Shown in pieces: positions 1 to 6,024 of a stretch of 6,615 bases of DNA (positions are counted from its first letter, which is position 1; each line of letters begins with the position of its first letter). The position numbers were made by a program, and so were the translations under genes. The notes under the pieces were generated by a model. It worked only from the letters and a program-made list of their open reading frames with translations, ran no database searches and was not told the DNA's origin. The stretch is from assembly GCA_007129145.1 (NCBI GenBank), contig SKWC01000150.1:1-6615 (forward strand), read 5' to 3'. Source of the DNA: Rubritepida sp. (lineage in GTDB: Bacteria > Pseudomonadota > Alphaproteobacteria > Acetobacterales > Acetobacteraceae).

Positions 1-431
1 CGCTCGTCTGGCAGCGCGGGATGCCCGCCTGGCGCCCGGCCGGCGAGGTGGAGGCGCTGGCGGCCGCCGCGCCGCCCGCCCTGCCCAGCCCCACCGAAAC
101 ACTGGCCGATCGGCACCGCCGCCTGCTGGTCGGCACTTGGGAGGCGCAATGGACCCAGGGCAACATGGCTGTGGCCGCACGCGTCCGCTACAATGAGGAC
201 GGCACCTACAGCGGTGCGGCGCAGTTCCGGCCGCTCGGCGGCATGGGGCAGCCCGGGATGGCGCGGATCAGCGGTCGCTGGCAGATCCGCCCGGTGGATG
301 AGCGCAGCTTCGCTCTCACCTCCGTGCCGAATGACGGCACGCCCAGCGAGACCAGCGTGCAGACCATCCTGGATGACAACAGCCTGCGCGACGAGACGCT
401 GGGGGTGGTGTCCCGCCGCATCGCGGGCTGA
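1..431 (+). CDS. C-terminal part of a lipocalin-like protein of unknown function (5' end missing)
   Basis: The reading frame is already open at the left edge: in-frame codons from base 3 read LVWQRG before the first ATG at 21, and that ATG has no spaced Shine-Dalgarno sequence. The visible part is therefore probably the end of a longer protein. An Ala/Pro-rich stretch (roughly the first 25 residues after the ATG) looks like a linker. After it comes a beta-rich domain beginning LLVGTWEAQW, with YNEDGTYSG, SGRWQIR and ILDDNSLRDE. The GTW start, DGTY turn and GxW strand resemble small lipocalin-type domains that bind ligands or act in the envelope. I do not recognise a specific family, and lipocalin-like is a resemblance judged by eye. 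It ends in a TGA 77 bases before soeA and shares its strand, but nothing ties it to sulfite oxidation. That the frame is coding is supported by its G/C-rich third positions. Confidence 0.6.
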   Translation, partial: LVWQRGMPAWRPAGEVEALAAAAPPALPSPTETLADRHRRLLVGTWEAQWTQGNMAVAARVRYNEDGTYSGAAQFRPLGGMGQPGMARISGRWQIRPVDERSFALTSVPNDGTPSETSVQTILDDNSLRDETLGVVSRRIAG

Positions 432-447
432 CCCGCGCCATCCCGGC

Positions 448-475
448 TTGCCGCGACCCCGCCCGGGTGCACAAT
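448..475 (+). promoter_or_regulatory. Weak sigma70-like promoter candidate upstream of soeA
   Basis: TTGCCG at 448-453 matches four of six bases of the -35 consensus. CACAAT at 470-475 matches four of six bases of the -10 consensus, with a 16-base spacer. This is the only such pair I found in the 77-base gap between the upstream gene and soeA, and it would give a short leader of about 25-30 bases before the ATG at 509. Chance matches of this quality are common, and alphaproteobacterial promoters often differ from this consensus. Treat it as a candidate only. Confidence 0.25.
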
Positions 476-498
476 GCGCCGGACGGAACGCCAGCCGA

Positions 499-503
499 AG
501 GAA
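499..503 (+). promoter_or_regulatory. Ribosome binding site that sets the soeA start at ATG 509
   Basis: AGGAA at 499-503 (within GAAGGA) lies five bases before the ATG at 509, close to ideal spacing. The in-frame GTG at 467 would add 14 residues but has no comparable purine-rich site before it, and those residues show no recognisable motif. I therefore start the gene at 509. Confidence 0.7.
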
Positions 504-508
504 TCCCC

Positions 509-3364
509 ATGCCGGATGACGGCGCACGCACGGACCGGATCGCCTATTCGACGCCGGTCGGCGACGAGGTAAAGACCACCACCTGCTACATGTGCGCCTG
601 CCGTTGCGGCATCCGCGTGCATCTGAAGGATGGGCGGGTCCGCTACATCGAGGGCAATCCGGACCATCCGGTGAACAAGGGCGTCCTCTGCGGCAAGGGC
701 AGCGCCGGCATCATGACGCAGTATTCGCCGGCGCGGCTGCAGGCGCCGCTGAAGCGCGTCGGCCCGCGCGGTTCAGGCGAGTTCGCGGAGATCAGCTGGG
801 ACGAGGCGATGGAGATCGCGACCGGCTGGCTGCGCCATGTGCGGGAGACGGACCCGCGCAAGCTGGCCTTCTTCACCGGGCGCGACCAGTCGCAGTCGCT
901 GACGGGCTTCTGGGCGGCGCAGTTCGGCACGCCCAATTTCGCCGCCCATGGCGGCTTCTGCTCGGTGAACATGGCGGCCGGCGGGCTCTACACCATCGGG
1001 GGCTCCTTCTGGGAGTTCGGCGAGCCGGATTGGGAGCACGCGAAGTATTTCATGATCTTCGGCGTGGCCGAGGACCATGATTCCAACCCGATCAAGACCG
1101 GCCTGGCCGCGCTGAAGCAGCGCGGCGCCAAGGTGGTGTCGGTGAACCCGGTGCGCACGGGCTATTCGGCGGTGGCCGATGAATGGGTGGGCATCCGTCC
1201 CGGCACGGACGGGCTGTTCATCATGGCCCTGATCCATGAGCTGCTGCGGCTGGATCGCGTGGATGGCGAGTTCCTGGTGCGCTACACCAACGCGCCCTGG
1301 CTTGTGGTGCGCAACCCGGGCGGGGCCGATGACGGGCTGTTCGCCCGCGACGCGGAGGGCAAGCCGCTGGCCTGGGACCGCGCGCGCGGCGCCATCGCGG
1401 CCGATACCGCGGATCTGTCCCCCGTGCTGGCGGGCGAATTCACCCTGGAGGACGGCCGCCGCGTCCAGCCGGCCTTCCACCTGATGGCCGAGCGCTACCT
1501 GGGCGAGGACTATGCGCCCGAGGCGGTGGCGGAACGTTGTGGCATGCCCGCCGAGCGCATCCGCCGCCTGGCGGCCGAGGTCGCCGATGTCGCCTTCAAC
1601 CAGCCGCTGACGCTGGACATCCCCTGGACCGATGTCTGGGGCCGGCGACACGAGACGATGGTGGGCCGGCCGGTGGCCTTCCACGCGATGCGCGGCATCA
1701 GCGCCCATTCCAACGGATTCCACACCTGCCGGGCCCTGCACATCCTGCAGATGCTGCTGGGTGCCGTGGATACCCCGGGTTCCTGGCGCTACAAATCGCC
1801 CTTCCCGCGGCCCATCCCCCCCGGCCCCGGTCCGGCAGGCAAGGGGGCGAAGCCCAACACCCCACTGGCCGGCAACATCCTGTCCTTCCCCTCTGGACCG
1901 GAGGACCTGCTGGTCGAGGCCGATGGCACGCCGCTGCGCATCGACCATTCCTTCTCCTGGGAGGCGCCGCTCGGTCTGCATGGGATGATGCACACCGTCA
2001 TCGGCAATGCCGAGAAGGGCGATCCCTACAAAATCGACACGCTGTTCATGTTCATGGCCAACATGGCCTGGAACAGCGCCATGAACCCGATGGAGACCAT
2101 CCGCTGCCTGACGGCGCAGGATGCGGATGGCGAGTATGTGATCCCGCATGTCATCTACTCGGACGCATATTTCAGCGAGACGGTGCCCTATGCCGACCTG
2201 ATCCTGCCGGACACGACCTATCTGGAGCGCTGGGATGCGATTTCCCTGCTGGACAGGCCGATCGGCTCCTCGCACGGGCCGGGGGATGCGATCCGCCAGC
2301 CCGTCATCAAGCCCGACCGCGACGTGCGGCCCTTCCAGGAGGTGCTGATCGAGCTGGGCGCGCGGTTGGGCCTGCCGGCCTTCGTGAAGGAGGATGGCTC
2401 GCCGAAGTTCAAGGACTACCCGGACTACATCGTGAATCACCAGCGCATGCCCGGCGTGGGCCCGCTGGCCGGCTGGCGTGGCGAGGACGGCGCGAAGAAG
2501 GGGGTGGGCGAACCGAACAAGGACCAGTTGCAGCGCTACATCGACAATGGCTGCTTCTGGCGACACCACCTGGCGCCGGAGGAATCCTACTTCAAGCACG
2601 CGAACGCCACCTACCTCGCCAACGCCAAGGCGATGGGGCTGATCGGCAAGTCGGACCAGATCGTGATGCAGATCTGGTCGGAGCCGCTGCAGAAGTTCCG
2701 CCTGGCCGCCGAGGGCCATGGCGCGGTGCAGCCGCCGGCGCATCTGCGCGAGCGGGTGCGGACCTATTGCGACCCCCTGCCCTTCTGGTACGCGCCGCTG
2801 GAGCAGCAGGCGCATGACACGGCGCCATTCCCGTTGTCGGCGGTCACGCAGCGCCCGATGGCGATGTACCACTCCTGGGGCTCGATGAACGCCTGGCTGC
2901 GGCAGATCCATGGCTCCAACAAGCTCTACATGGCGCGCAGCCGGGCCGAGGCGATGGGGCTGGCCGCCGATGACTGGGTGTGGGTGGAGAGCCGCGCGGG
3001 CCGCGTGAAGGCGCAACTCGCGCTGATGGAGGGGGTGAACCCCGATACCGTCTGGACCTGGAATGCCATCGGCAAGCGGGCCGGCGCCTGGATGCTGAGC
3101 CCCGAGGCGGCGGAGGCGCAGCGCGGCTTCCTGCTGAACCATGTGATCAGCGAATGGCTGCCGGCGCAGACCGGCCCAAGGCTGGCCAATGCCGACCCGG
3201 TGACCGGCCAGGCGGCCTGGTATGATCTGCGGGTCAACGTCACGAAATGCGCCCCGCATGAGGTGGGCACCACCGACCCGCTGCCGGCCACGCTGACCGT
3301 GCCGCCCAACATGCCCGAGACCCCTGACATCCTGCGCTACAACGCCCGCGGAGAGAGCGCGTGA
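509..3364 (+). CDS. soeA: Molybdopterin oxidoreductase catalytic subunit, probable cytoplasmic sulfite dehydrogenase SoeA
   Basis: This is the catalytic subunit (951 residues) of a DMSO-reductase-family enzyme. SoeA carries Mo-bis-MGD and oxidises sulfite to sulfate, passing electrons via SoeB and SoeC to quinone. An N-terminal Fe4S4 motif is seen as Cys26-x2-Cys29-x3-Cys33-x27-Cys61, with an extra Cys31 and a conserved-type Lys63. The main molybdopterin domain follows (about 78-600), including GRDQSQSLTG, HGGFCSVN and ADLILPDTTYLERWDA near 560. A C-terminal molybdopterin dinucleotide-binding domain begins around 785 (YHSWGSMNAWL). Cys151 in HGGFCSVN is the likely Mo ligand by position, which is inferred. 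No twin-arginine or other signal peptide precedes the cluster motif, so the protein should stay in the cytoplasm. This distinguishes SoeA from exported polysulfide, thiosulfate and DMSO reductases. Its stop overlaps the soeB start (GTGA). The SoeA call rests on remembered family sequence, lack of a signal and gene order. A related reductase of another sulfur compound is the main alternative. Confidence 0.82.
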   Translation: MPDDGARTDRIAYSTPVGDEVKTTTCYMCACRCGIRVHLKDGRVRYIEGNPDHPVNKGVLCGKGSAGIMTQYSPARLQAPLKRVGPRGSGEFAEISWDEAMEIATGWLRHVRETDPRKLAFFTGRDQSQSLTGFWAAQFGTPNFAAHGGFCSVNMAAGGLYTIGGSFWEFGEPDWEHAKYFMIFGVAEDHDSNPIKTGLAALKQRGAKVVSVNPVRTGYSAVADEWVGIRPGTDGLFIMALIHELLRLDRVDGEFLVRYTNAPWLVVRNPGGADDGLFARDAEGKPLAWDRARGAIAADTADLSPVLAGEFTLEDGRRVQPAFHLMAERYLGEDYAPEAVAERCGMPAERIRRLAAEVADVAFNQPLTLDIPWTDVWGRRHETMVGRPVAFHAMRGISAHSNGFHTCRALHILQMLLGAVDTPGSWRYKSPFPRPIPPGPGPAGKGAKPNTPLAGNILSFPSGPEDLLVEADGTPLRIDHSFSWEAPLGLHGMMHTVIGNAEKGDPYKIDTLFMFMANMAWNSAMNPMETIRCLTAQDADGEYVIPHVIYSDAYFSETVPYADLILPDTTYLERWDAISLLDRPIGSSHGPGDAIRQPVIKPDRDVRPFQEVLIELGARLGLPAFVKEDGSPKFKDYPDYIVNHQRMPGVGPLAGWRGEDGAKKGVGEPNKDQLQRYIDNGCFWRHHLAPEESYFKHANATYLANAKAMGLIGKSDQIVMQIWSEPLQKFRLAAEGHGAVQPPAHLRERVRTYCDPLPFWYAPLEQQAHDTAPFPLSAVTQRPMAMYHSWGSMNAWLRQIHGSNKLYMARSRAEAMGLAADDWVWVESRAGRVKAQLALMEGVNPDTVWTWNAIGKRAGAWMLSPEAAEAQRGFLLNHVISEWLPAQTGPRLANADPVTGQAAWYDLRVNVTKCAPHEVGTTDPLPATLTVPPNMPETPDILRYNARGESA
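3350..3353 (+). promoter_or_regulatory. Ribosome binding site for the GTG start of soeB
   Basis: GGAG at 3350-3353 lies seven bases before the GTG at 3361, inside the last codons of soeA. The next in-frame Met would fall after the first Fe4S4 motif and remove it, so this GTG is the only sensible start. The overlap suggests translational coupling to soeA. Confidence 0.65.
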
Positions 3365-4104
3365 CCTCACTGCCCACCCCCGCGCCGGGCGGCAAGAAGC
3401 TCGGCCTCGTCATCGACCTCGACACCTGCGTGGGCTGCCATGCCTGCGCCACCAACTGCAAGGAATGGAACGCCAGCGGCCACATGGCGCCGCTGCCCGA
3501 CCACAACCCCTATTCCGCCGGGGCCGAGGGGGTATGGTTCAACCGCGTCCATTCCTATGAGGCGGGCGATGGCGAGGACGGGCGCACCGTCCACTTCCCG
3601 CGCTCCTGCCTGCATTGCGAGACGCCGGCCTGCGTCACGGTCTGCCCGACGGGTGCCAGCTACAAGCGCGCCGAGGACGGCATCGTGCTGGTCAACACCG
3701 ACATGTGCATCGGCTGCCAGCTTTGCGCCTGGGCCTGCCCCTATGGCGCGCGGGAATTCGATGAGGACCAGGGGGTGATGAAGAAATGCACCCTCTGCGT
3801 GGACCGCATCTACAATGAGACCATCCCCGAGGCGCAGCGCGTGCCGGCCTGCGTCTCGACCTGCCCGGCCAATGCGCGGCATTTCGGCGATCTGGGCGAT
3901 CCGGACAGCGCGGTGTCGAAGCTGGTGGCCGAGCGCGGCGGCTTCGAGCTGATGCCCGAGCTCGACTACAAGCCGGTCAACCGCTACCTGCCGCCGCGGC
4001 GCGCGCCCAAGCCTGACGCCGGTCCACCCAAGGATGCCGGGCCGCTCAACTCCCAGATCCAGAATCCGCTGCTGCGCTGGATGGACAAGGTGCTGTCGCG
4101 ATGA
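3361..4104 (+). CDS. soeB: Four-cluster iron-sulfur electron-transfer subunit, probable SoeB
   Basis: This is the electron-transfer subunit (247 residues) of the molybdoenzyme, of the DmsB/PhsB/SoeB type. It carries electrons between SoeA and the membrane anchor on the cytoplasmic side. All sixteen cysteines expected for four Fe4S4 clusters are present: 23, 26, 29, 33; 83, 86, 91, 95; 116, 119, 122, 126; and 143, 146, 164, 168. Typical motifs are visible, such as CVGCHACATNC, CIGCQLCAWACPYGAR and KKCTLCVDRI. The gap between the last two cysteine pairs (146 to 164) matches the long loop usual in this family. There is no signal peptide. After the ferredoxin fold, a Pro/Ala/Lys-rich tail (about 205-230, containing a repeated DAGP) ends in a short amphipathic-looking segment, NPLLRWMDKVLSR, that may contact the membrane or SoeC (inferred). 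It starts at a GTG overlapping the soeA stop, and its own TGA overlaps the soeC ATG, so the three subunits should be made together. Confidence 0.88.
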   Translation: MTSLPTPAPGGKKLGLVIDLDTCVGCHACATNCKEWNASGHMAPLPDHNPYSAGAEGVWFNRVHSYEAGDGEDGRTVHFPRSCLHCETPACVTVCPTGASYKRAEDGIVLVNTDMCIGCQLCAWACPYGAREFDEDQGVMKKCTLCVDRIYNETIPEAQRVPACVSTCPANARHFGDLGDPDSAVSKLVAERGGFELMPELDYKPVNRYLPPRRAPKPDAGPPKDAGPLNSQIQNPLLRWMDKVLSR

Positions 4105-5036
4105 AGCCCGCCGCATCGGTCATTGCCTTTACCGTCGCCTCGGGCGCGGGCTATGGGCTGCTGTTCTGGCTGGCGCTGTTGCGGCCGCTGGGGCTGGTGC
4201 CGCAGGGCGCCTGGTTCGGCGGGGTCGCGGCAGTGCTGGCGCTGGCGCTGATCACGGCGGGGCTTCTCTCCTCCACCACGCATCTCGGCCGGCCCGAGCG
4301 CGCCTGGCGGGCGTTCAGCCAGTGGCGCTCCTCCTGGCTGTCGCGCGAGGGCGTGGCGGCAGTCGCGACCTATGTGCCGGCAGGGTTGTTCTTCCTGTCC
4401 ATCGTCGCGGGCTGGCCGGTGCTGGCGGCGGTGAGCGGCCTGCTGGCGGCGGCGGGGGCGGCGGTGACGGTGTGGTGCACCGGCATGATCTACGCCTCGC
4501 TGAAGCCCATCAAGGAATGGCACCACCCGCTGGTGACACCTGGCTACATGCTGTTCGGGGCATTCACCGGCGCGGCGCTGCTGGCCGTGCTGGCCGGCTT
4601 CTGGGGCATGGACGGCGTGCCGGCCGCCATCGCGGCCGTGCTGGGCGCGCTGGGCTTTGCCCTCAAGCGCGCCTATTGGCGCAGCGTTGACGCCACCCCG
4701 CCGGTGGCCACCGCCGAGAGCGCCACGGGCCTCGGCTCGATCGGCCAGGTGCGGCCGCTCGATCCGCCGCACACCGAGACGAATTACCTGCTGCGGGAGA
4801 TGGGCTTCCGGATCGCGCGGGTGCATGCGGCGCGGCTGCGGATGATCACGCTGGGAGGCGGCTTCGTCGCCCCGGCGCTGCTGCTCGCGCTCGCGCTGCC
4901 GGTGGGGGGCTGGGTGGGGTGGCTGCTGCTTGCACTTGCGGCGGTCCTGGCCATCGCGGGCATGCTGGTGGAGCGCTGGCTCATGTTCGCCCAGGCCACC
5001 CACACGGTGACGCTCTACTACCGGGGGAACGCCTGA
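4101..5036 (+). CDS. soeC: DmsC/NrfD-type membrane anchor, probable SoeC
   Basis: This is an integral membrane quinone-reactive subunit (311 residues) that anchors the SoeAB complex to the cytoplasmic membrane and hands electrons to quinone. About eight hydrophobic helices are visible, near residues 8-28, 40-57, 86-104, 107-130, 149-169, 173-190, 248-267 and 270-290. The loop after helix 2 carries STTHLGRPERAWRAF and SSWLSREG (59-84), a hallmark of the DmsC family. A polar loop (195-245) contains ETNYLLREMGF and ARVHAARLR. Histidines fall in loops or at helix ends (61, 141, 142, 224, 242, 301) and do not form transmembrane pairs, which fits the heme-free DmsC type. The ATG overlaps the soeB stop (ATGA), with AAGG at 4087-4090 as the likely ribosome binding site. 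Membership of the DmsC family is clear. The specific SoeC call depends on the neighbouring subunits. Confidence 0.85.
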   Translation: MKPAASVIAFTVASGAGYGLLFWLALLRPLGLVPQGAWFGGVAAVLALALITAGLLSSTTHLGRPERAWRAFSQWRSSWLSREGVAAVATYVPAGLFFLSIVAGWPVLAAVSGLLAAAGAAVTVWCTGMIYASLKPIKEWHHPLVTPGYMLFGAFTGAALLAVLAGFWGMDGVPAAIAAVLGALGFALKRAYWRSVDATPPVATAESATGLGSIGQVRPLDPPHTETNYLLREMGFRIARVHAARLRMITLGGGFVAPALLLALALPVGGWVGWLLLALAAVLAIAGMLVERWLMFAQATHTVTLYYRGNA

Positions 5037-5045
5037 TCCACGGCT

Positions 5046-5069
5046 TGCCGCCCGCGCGCCCGGGCGGCA
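5046..5069 (+). terminator. Perfect 9-bp GC-rich hairpin between soeC and the hydrolase gene
   Basis: TGCCGCCCG at 5046-5054 and CGGGCGGCA at 5061-5069 are exact reverse complements around a six-base loop, CGCGCC. The hairpin begins ten bases after the soeC stop and ends ten bases before the next ATG. No run of T follows it on either strand, so it is not a classical intrinsic terminator. It could protect the 3' end of soeABC mRNA, act as a partial terminator, or limit ribosome access to the next gene. Confidence 0.5.
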
Positions 5070-5079
5070 GATTGTCGGA

Positions 5080-6024
5080 ATGTCCCGCATCCTGACGCTC
5101 GCCGGCGCGCAGACCGGCCCCATCCAGCGCGCCGATGACCGCGCCCGCACCCTCGACCGCCTGATCGCCCTGCTGGAGCAGGCGGCCGGAGGCGGCGCGC
5201 AGCTTGTGGTCTTCCCTGAACTGGCGCTGACCACCTTCTTCCCGCGCTGGTTCATCCCGAACACCCAGGAGCTCGACACCTGGTTCGAGCGCGGCATGCC
5301 GAACCCGAACTGCCAGCGCCTGTTCGACCGCGCGGCCGAGCTGGGCGTCGGCTTCTACCTGGGCTTCGCGGAGCTGACCGAGAACGGCCACCGCTTCAAC
5401 ACCGCCATCACCACCGGCCCGCGCGGCGAGATCCTCGGAAAATACCGCAAGGTGCACCTGCCCGGCAGCGTGGAGCCGCGCGCGGGCGCGCATTTCCAGC
5501 AGCTCGAGAAGCGCTATTTCGAATATGGCGACCTCGGCTTTCCCGCCTTCCGCGGCCCCGCCGAATGGCACCAAGCCATCATGGGCATGCTGATCTGCAA
5601 CGACCGGCGCTGGCCCGAGGCATGGCGCTGCTACGGGCTGCAGGGCGTGGAACTGATGCTGATGGGCTACAACTCGGCCGCCTATGACCCGAATGGCGGC
5701 GAGACCGAGGACCAGGGCATCCGCACCTTCCACTCCACCCTGGCCGCCCAGGCCAATGCCTACATGAACGCCACCTGGGCGGTCAGCGTGGCCAAGGCAG
5801 GCAATGAGGATGGCTCGGGTCTGATCGGCGGCTCCTGCATCGTCAACCCCGACGGGGTGATCGTGGCGCAGGCGAAGACGCTGGGCGATGAGGTGATCAT
5901 GGCCGAGATCGACCTCGACGCCTGCCGCCAGGGCAAGGAGAAGATGTTCAACTTCGCCGCGCACCGCCGGCCGCAGCATTACCGTCGGATCGTGGAGCAG
6001 GTGGGCGCGGAGCCGCCGGCGTGA
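5080..6024 (+). CDS. N-carbamoyl-D-amino acid hydrolase-like carbon-nitrogen hydrolase
   Basis: This is a nitrilase-superfamily amidohydrolase of 314 residues; the Agrobacterium D-carbamoylase is 304. That family hydrolyses N-carbamoyl-D-amino acids to D-amino acid, CO2 and NH3 in the cytoplasm, usually as a tetramer. The catalytic triad is visible as Glu47 (in FPELALTTFFPRW), Lys124 (GKYRKVHLPG) and Cys173 (ICNDRRWPEAWR). Arg176 and Arg177, which in the family bind the substrate carboxylate, are kept, as are His126 and His218. The residue matching His144 of the Agrobacterium enzyme is Gln141 (FQQLEKRYFE), and the segment after the triad cysteine (MGYNSAAYDP) differs, so the substrate may differ. 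The C-terminal FNFAAHRRPQHY is typical. The ATG has only a GGA directly abutting it and a hairpin just upstream, so translation may be weak or coupled. There is no signal peptide. The superfamily is certain. The D-carbamoylase subgroup is likely and the substrate is unknown. Confidence 0.82.
   Translation: MSRILTLAGAQTGPIQRADDRARTLDRLIALLEQAAGGGAQLVVFPELALTTFFPRWFIPNTQELDTWFERGMPNPNCQRLFDRAAELGVGFYLGFAELTENGHRFNTAITTGPRGEILGKYRKVHLPGSVEPRAGAHFQQLEKRYFEYGDLGFPAFRGPAEWHQAIMGMLICNDRRWPEAWRCYGLQGVELMLMGYNSAAYDPNGGETEDQGIRTFHSTLAAQANAYMNATWAVSVAKAGNEDGSGLIGGSCIVNPDGVIVAQAKTLGDEVIMAEIDLDACRQGKEKMFNFAAHRRPQHYRRIVEQVGAEPPA
6009..6012 (+). promoter_or_regulatory. Ribosome binding site for the GTG start of the methyltransferase gene
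   Basis: GGAG at 6009-6012 lies eight bases before the GTG at 6021, within the end of the hydrolase gene. It supports the GTG that overlaps the hydrolase stop over the in-frame ATG at 6108, which has no good site at normal spacing. Confidence 0.5.

Noticed and set aside
422..437. A small hairpin (6-bp stem CGCGGG/CCCGCG, 4-base loop) over the stop codon of the first gene
   Set aside because: The stem is short, has no T-run after it, and such stems arise often by chance at this GC content. It is too weak to call a terminator.
467..508. A longer soeA beginning at the GTG at 467
   Set aside because: There is no Shine-Dalgarno sequence at proper spacing before it, while AGGAA stands five bases before the ATG at 509. 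The extra 14 residues are not a signal peptide or a known motif.
509..586. Possible twin-arginine export signal on the molybdoenzyme
   Set aside because: The residues ahead of the first cluster cysteine have no RR motif and no hydrophobic stretch, so export is not supported.
1537..2817. A 426-codon + strand frame inside soeA in another phase
   Set aside because: It is an out-of-frame shadow with Gly/Arg/Ala-rich low-complexity sequence, wholly inside the molybdopterin domain. There is no sign of a frameshift, since the soeA frame is continuous and carries the motifs throughout.
773..3370. An 865-codon open frame on the minus strand opposite soeA
   Set aside because: It mirrors a real gene in high-GC DNA: strong G/C at third positions of soeA removes stops from this antisense frame. 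Its product is rich in Arg, His, Gly and Gln, lacks any recognisable domain, and the + strand has unmistakable molybdoenzyme motifs.
3367..5297. Long minus-strand open frames opposite soeB and soeC (3367-4116 and 3984-5297)
   Set aside because: Both are antisense shadows of genes with complete cysteine motifs or membrane helices. The second runs across soeC, the hairpin gap and the hydrolase start and has low-complexity Arg/Gln/His-rich composition.
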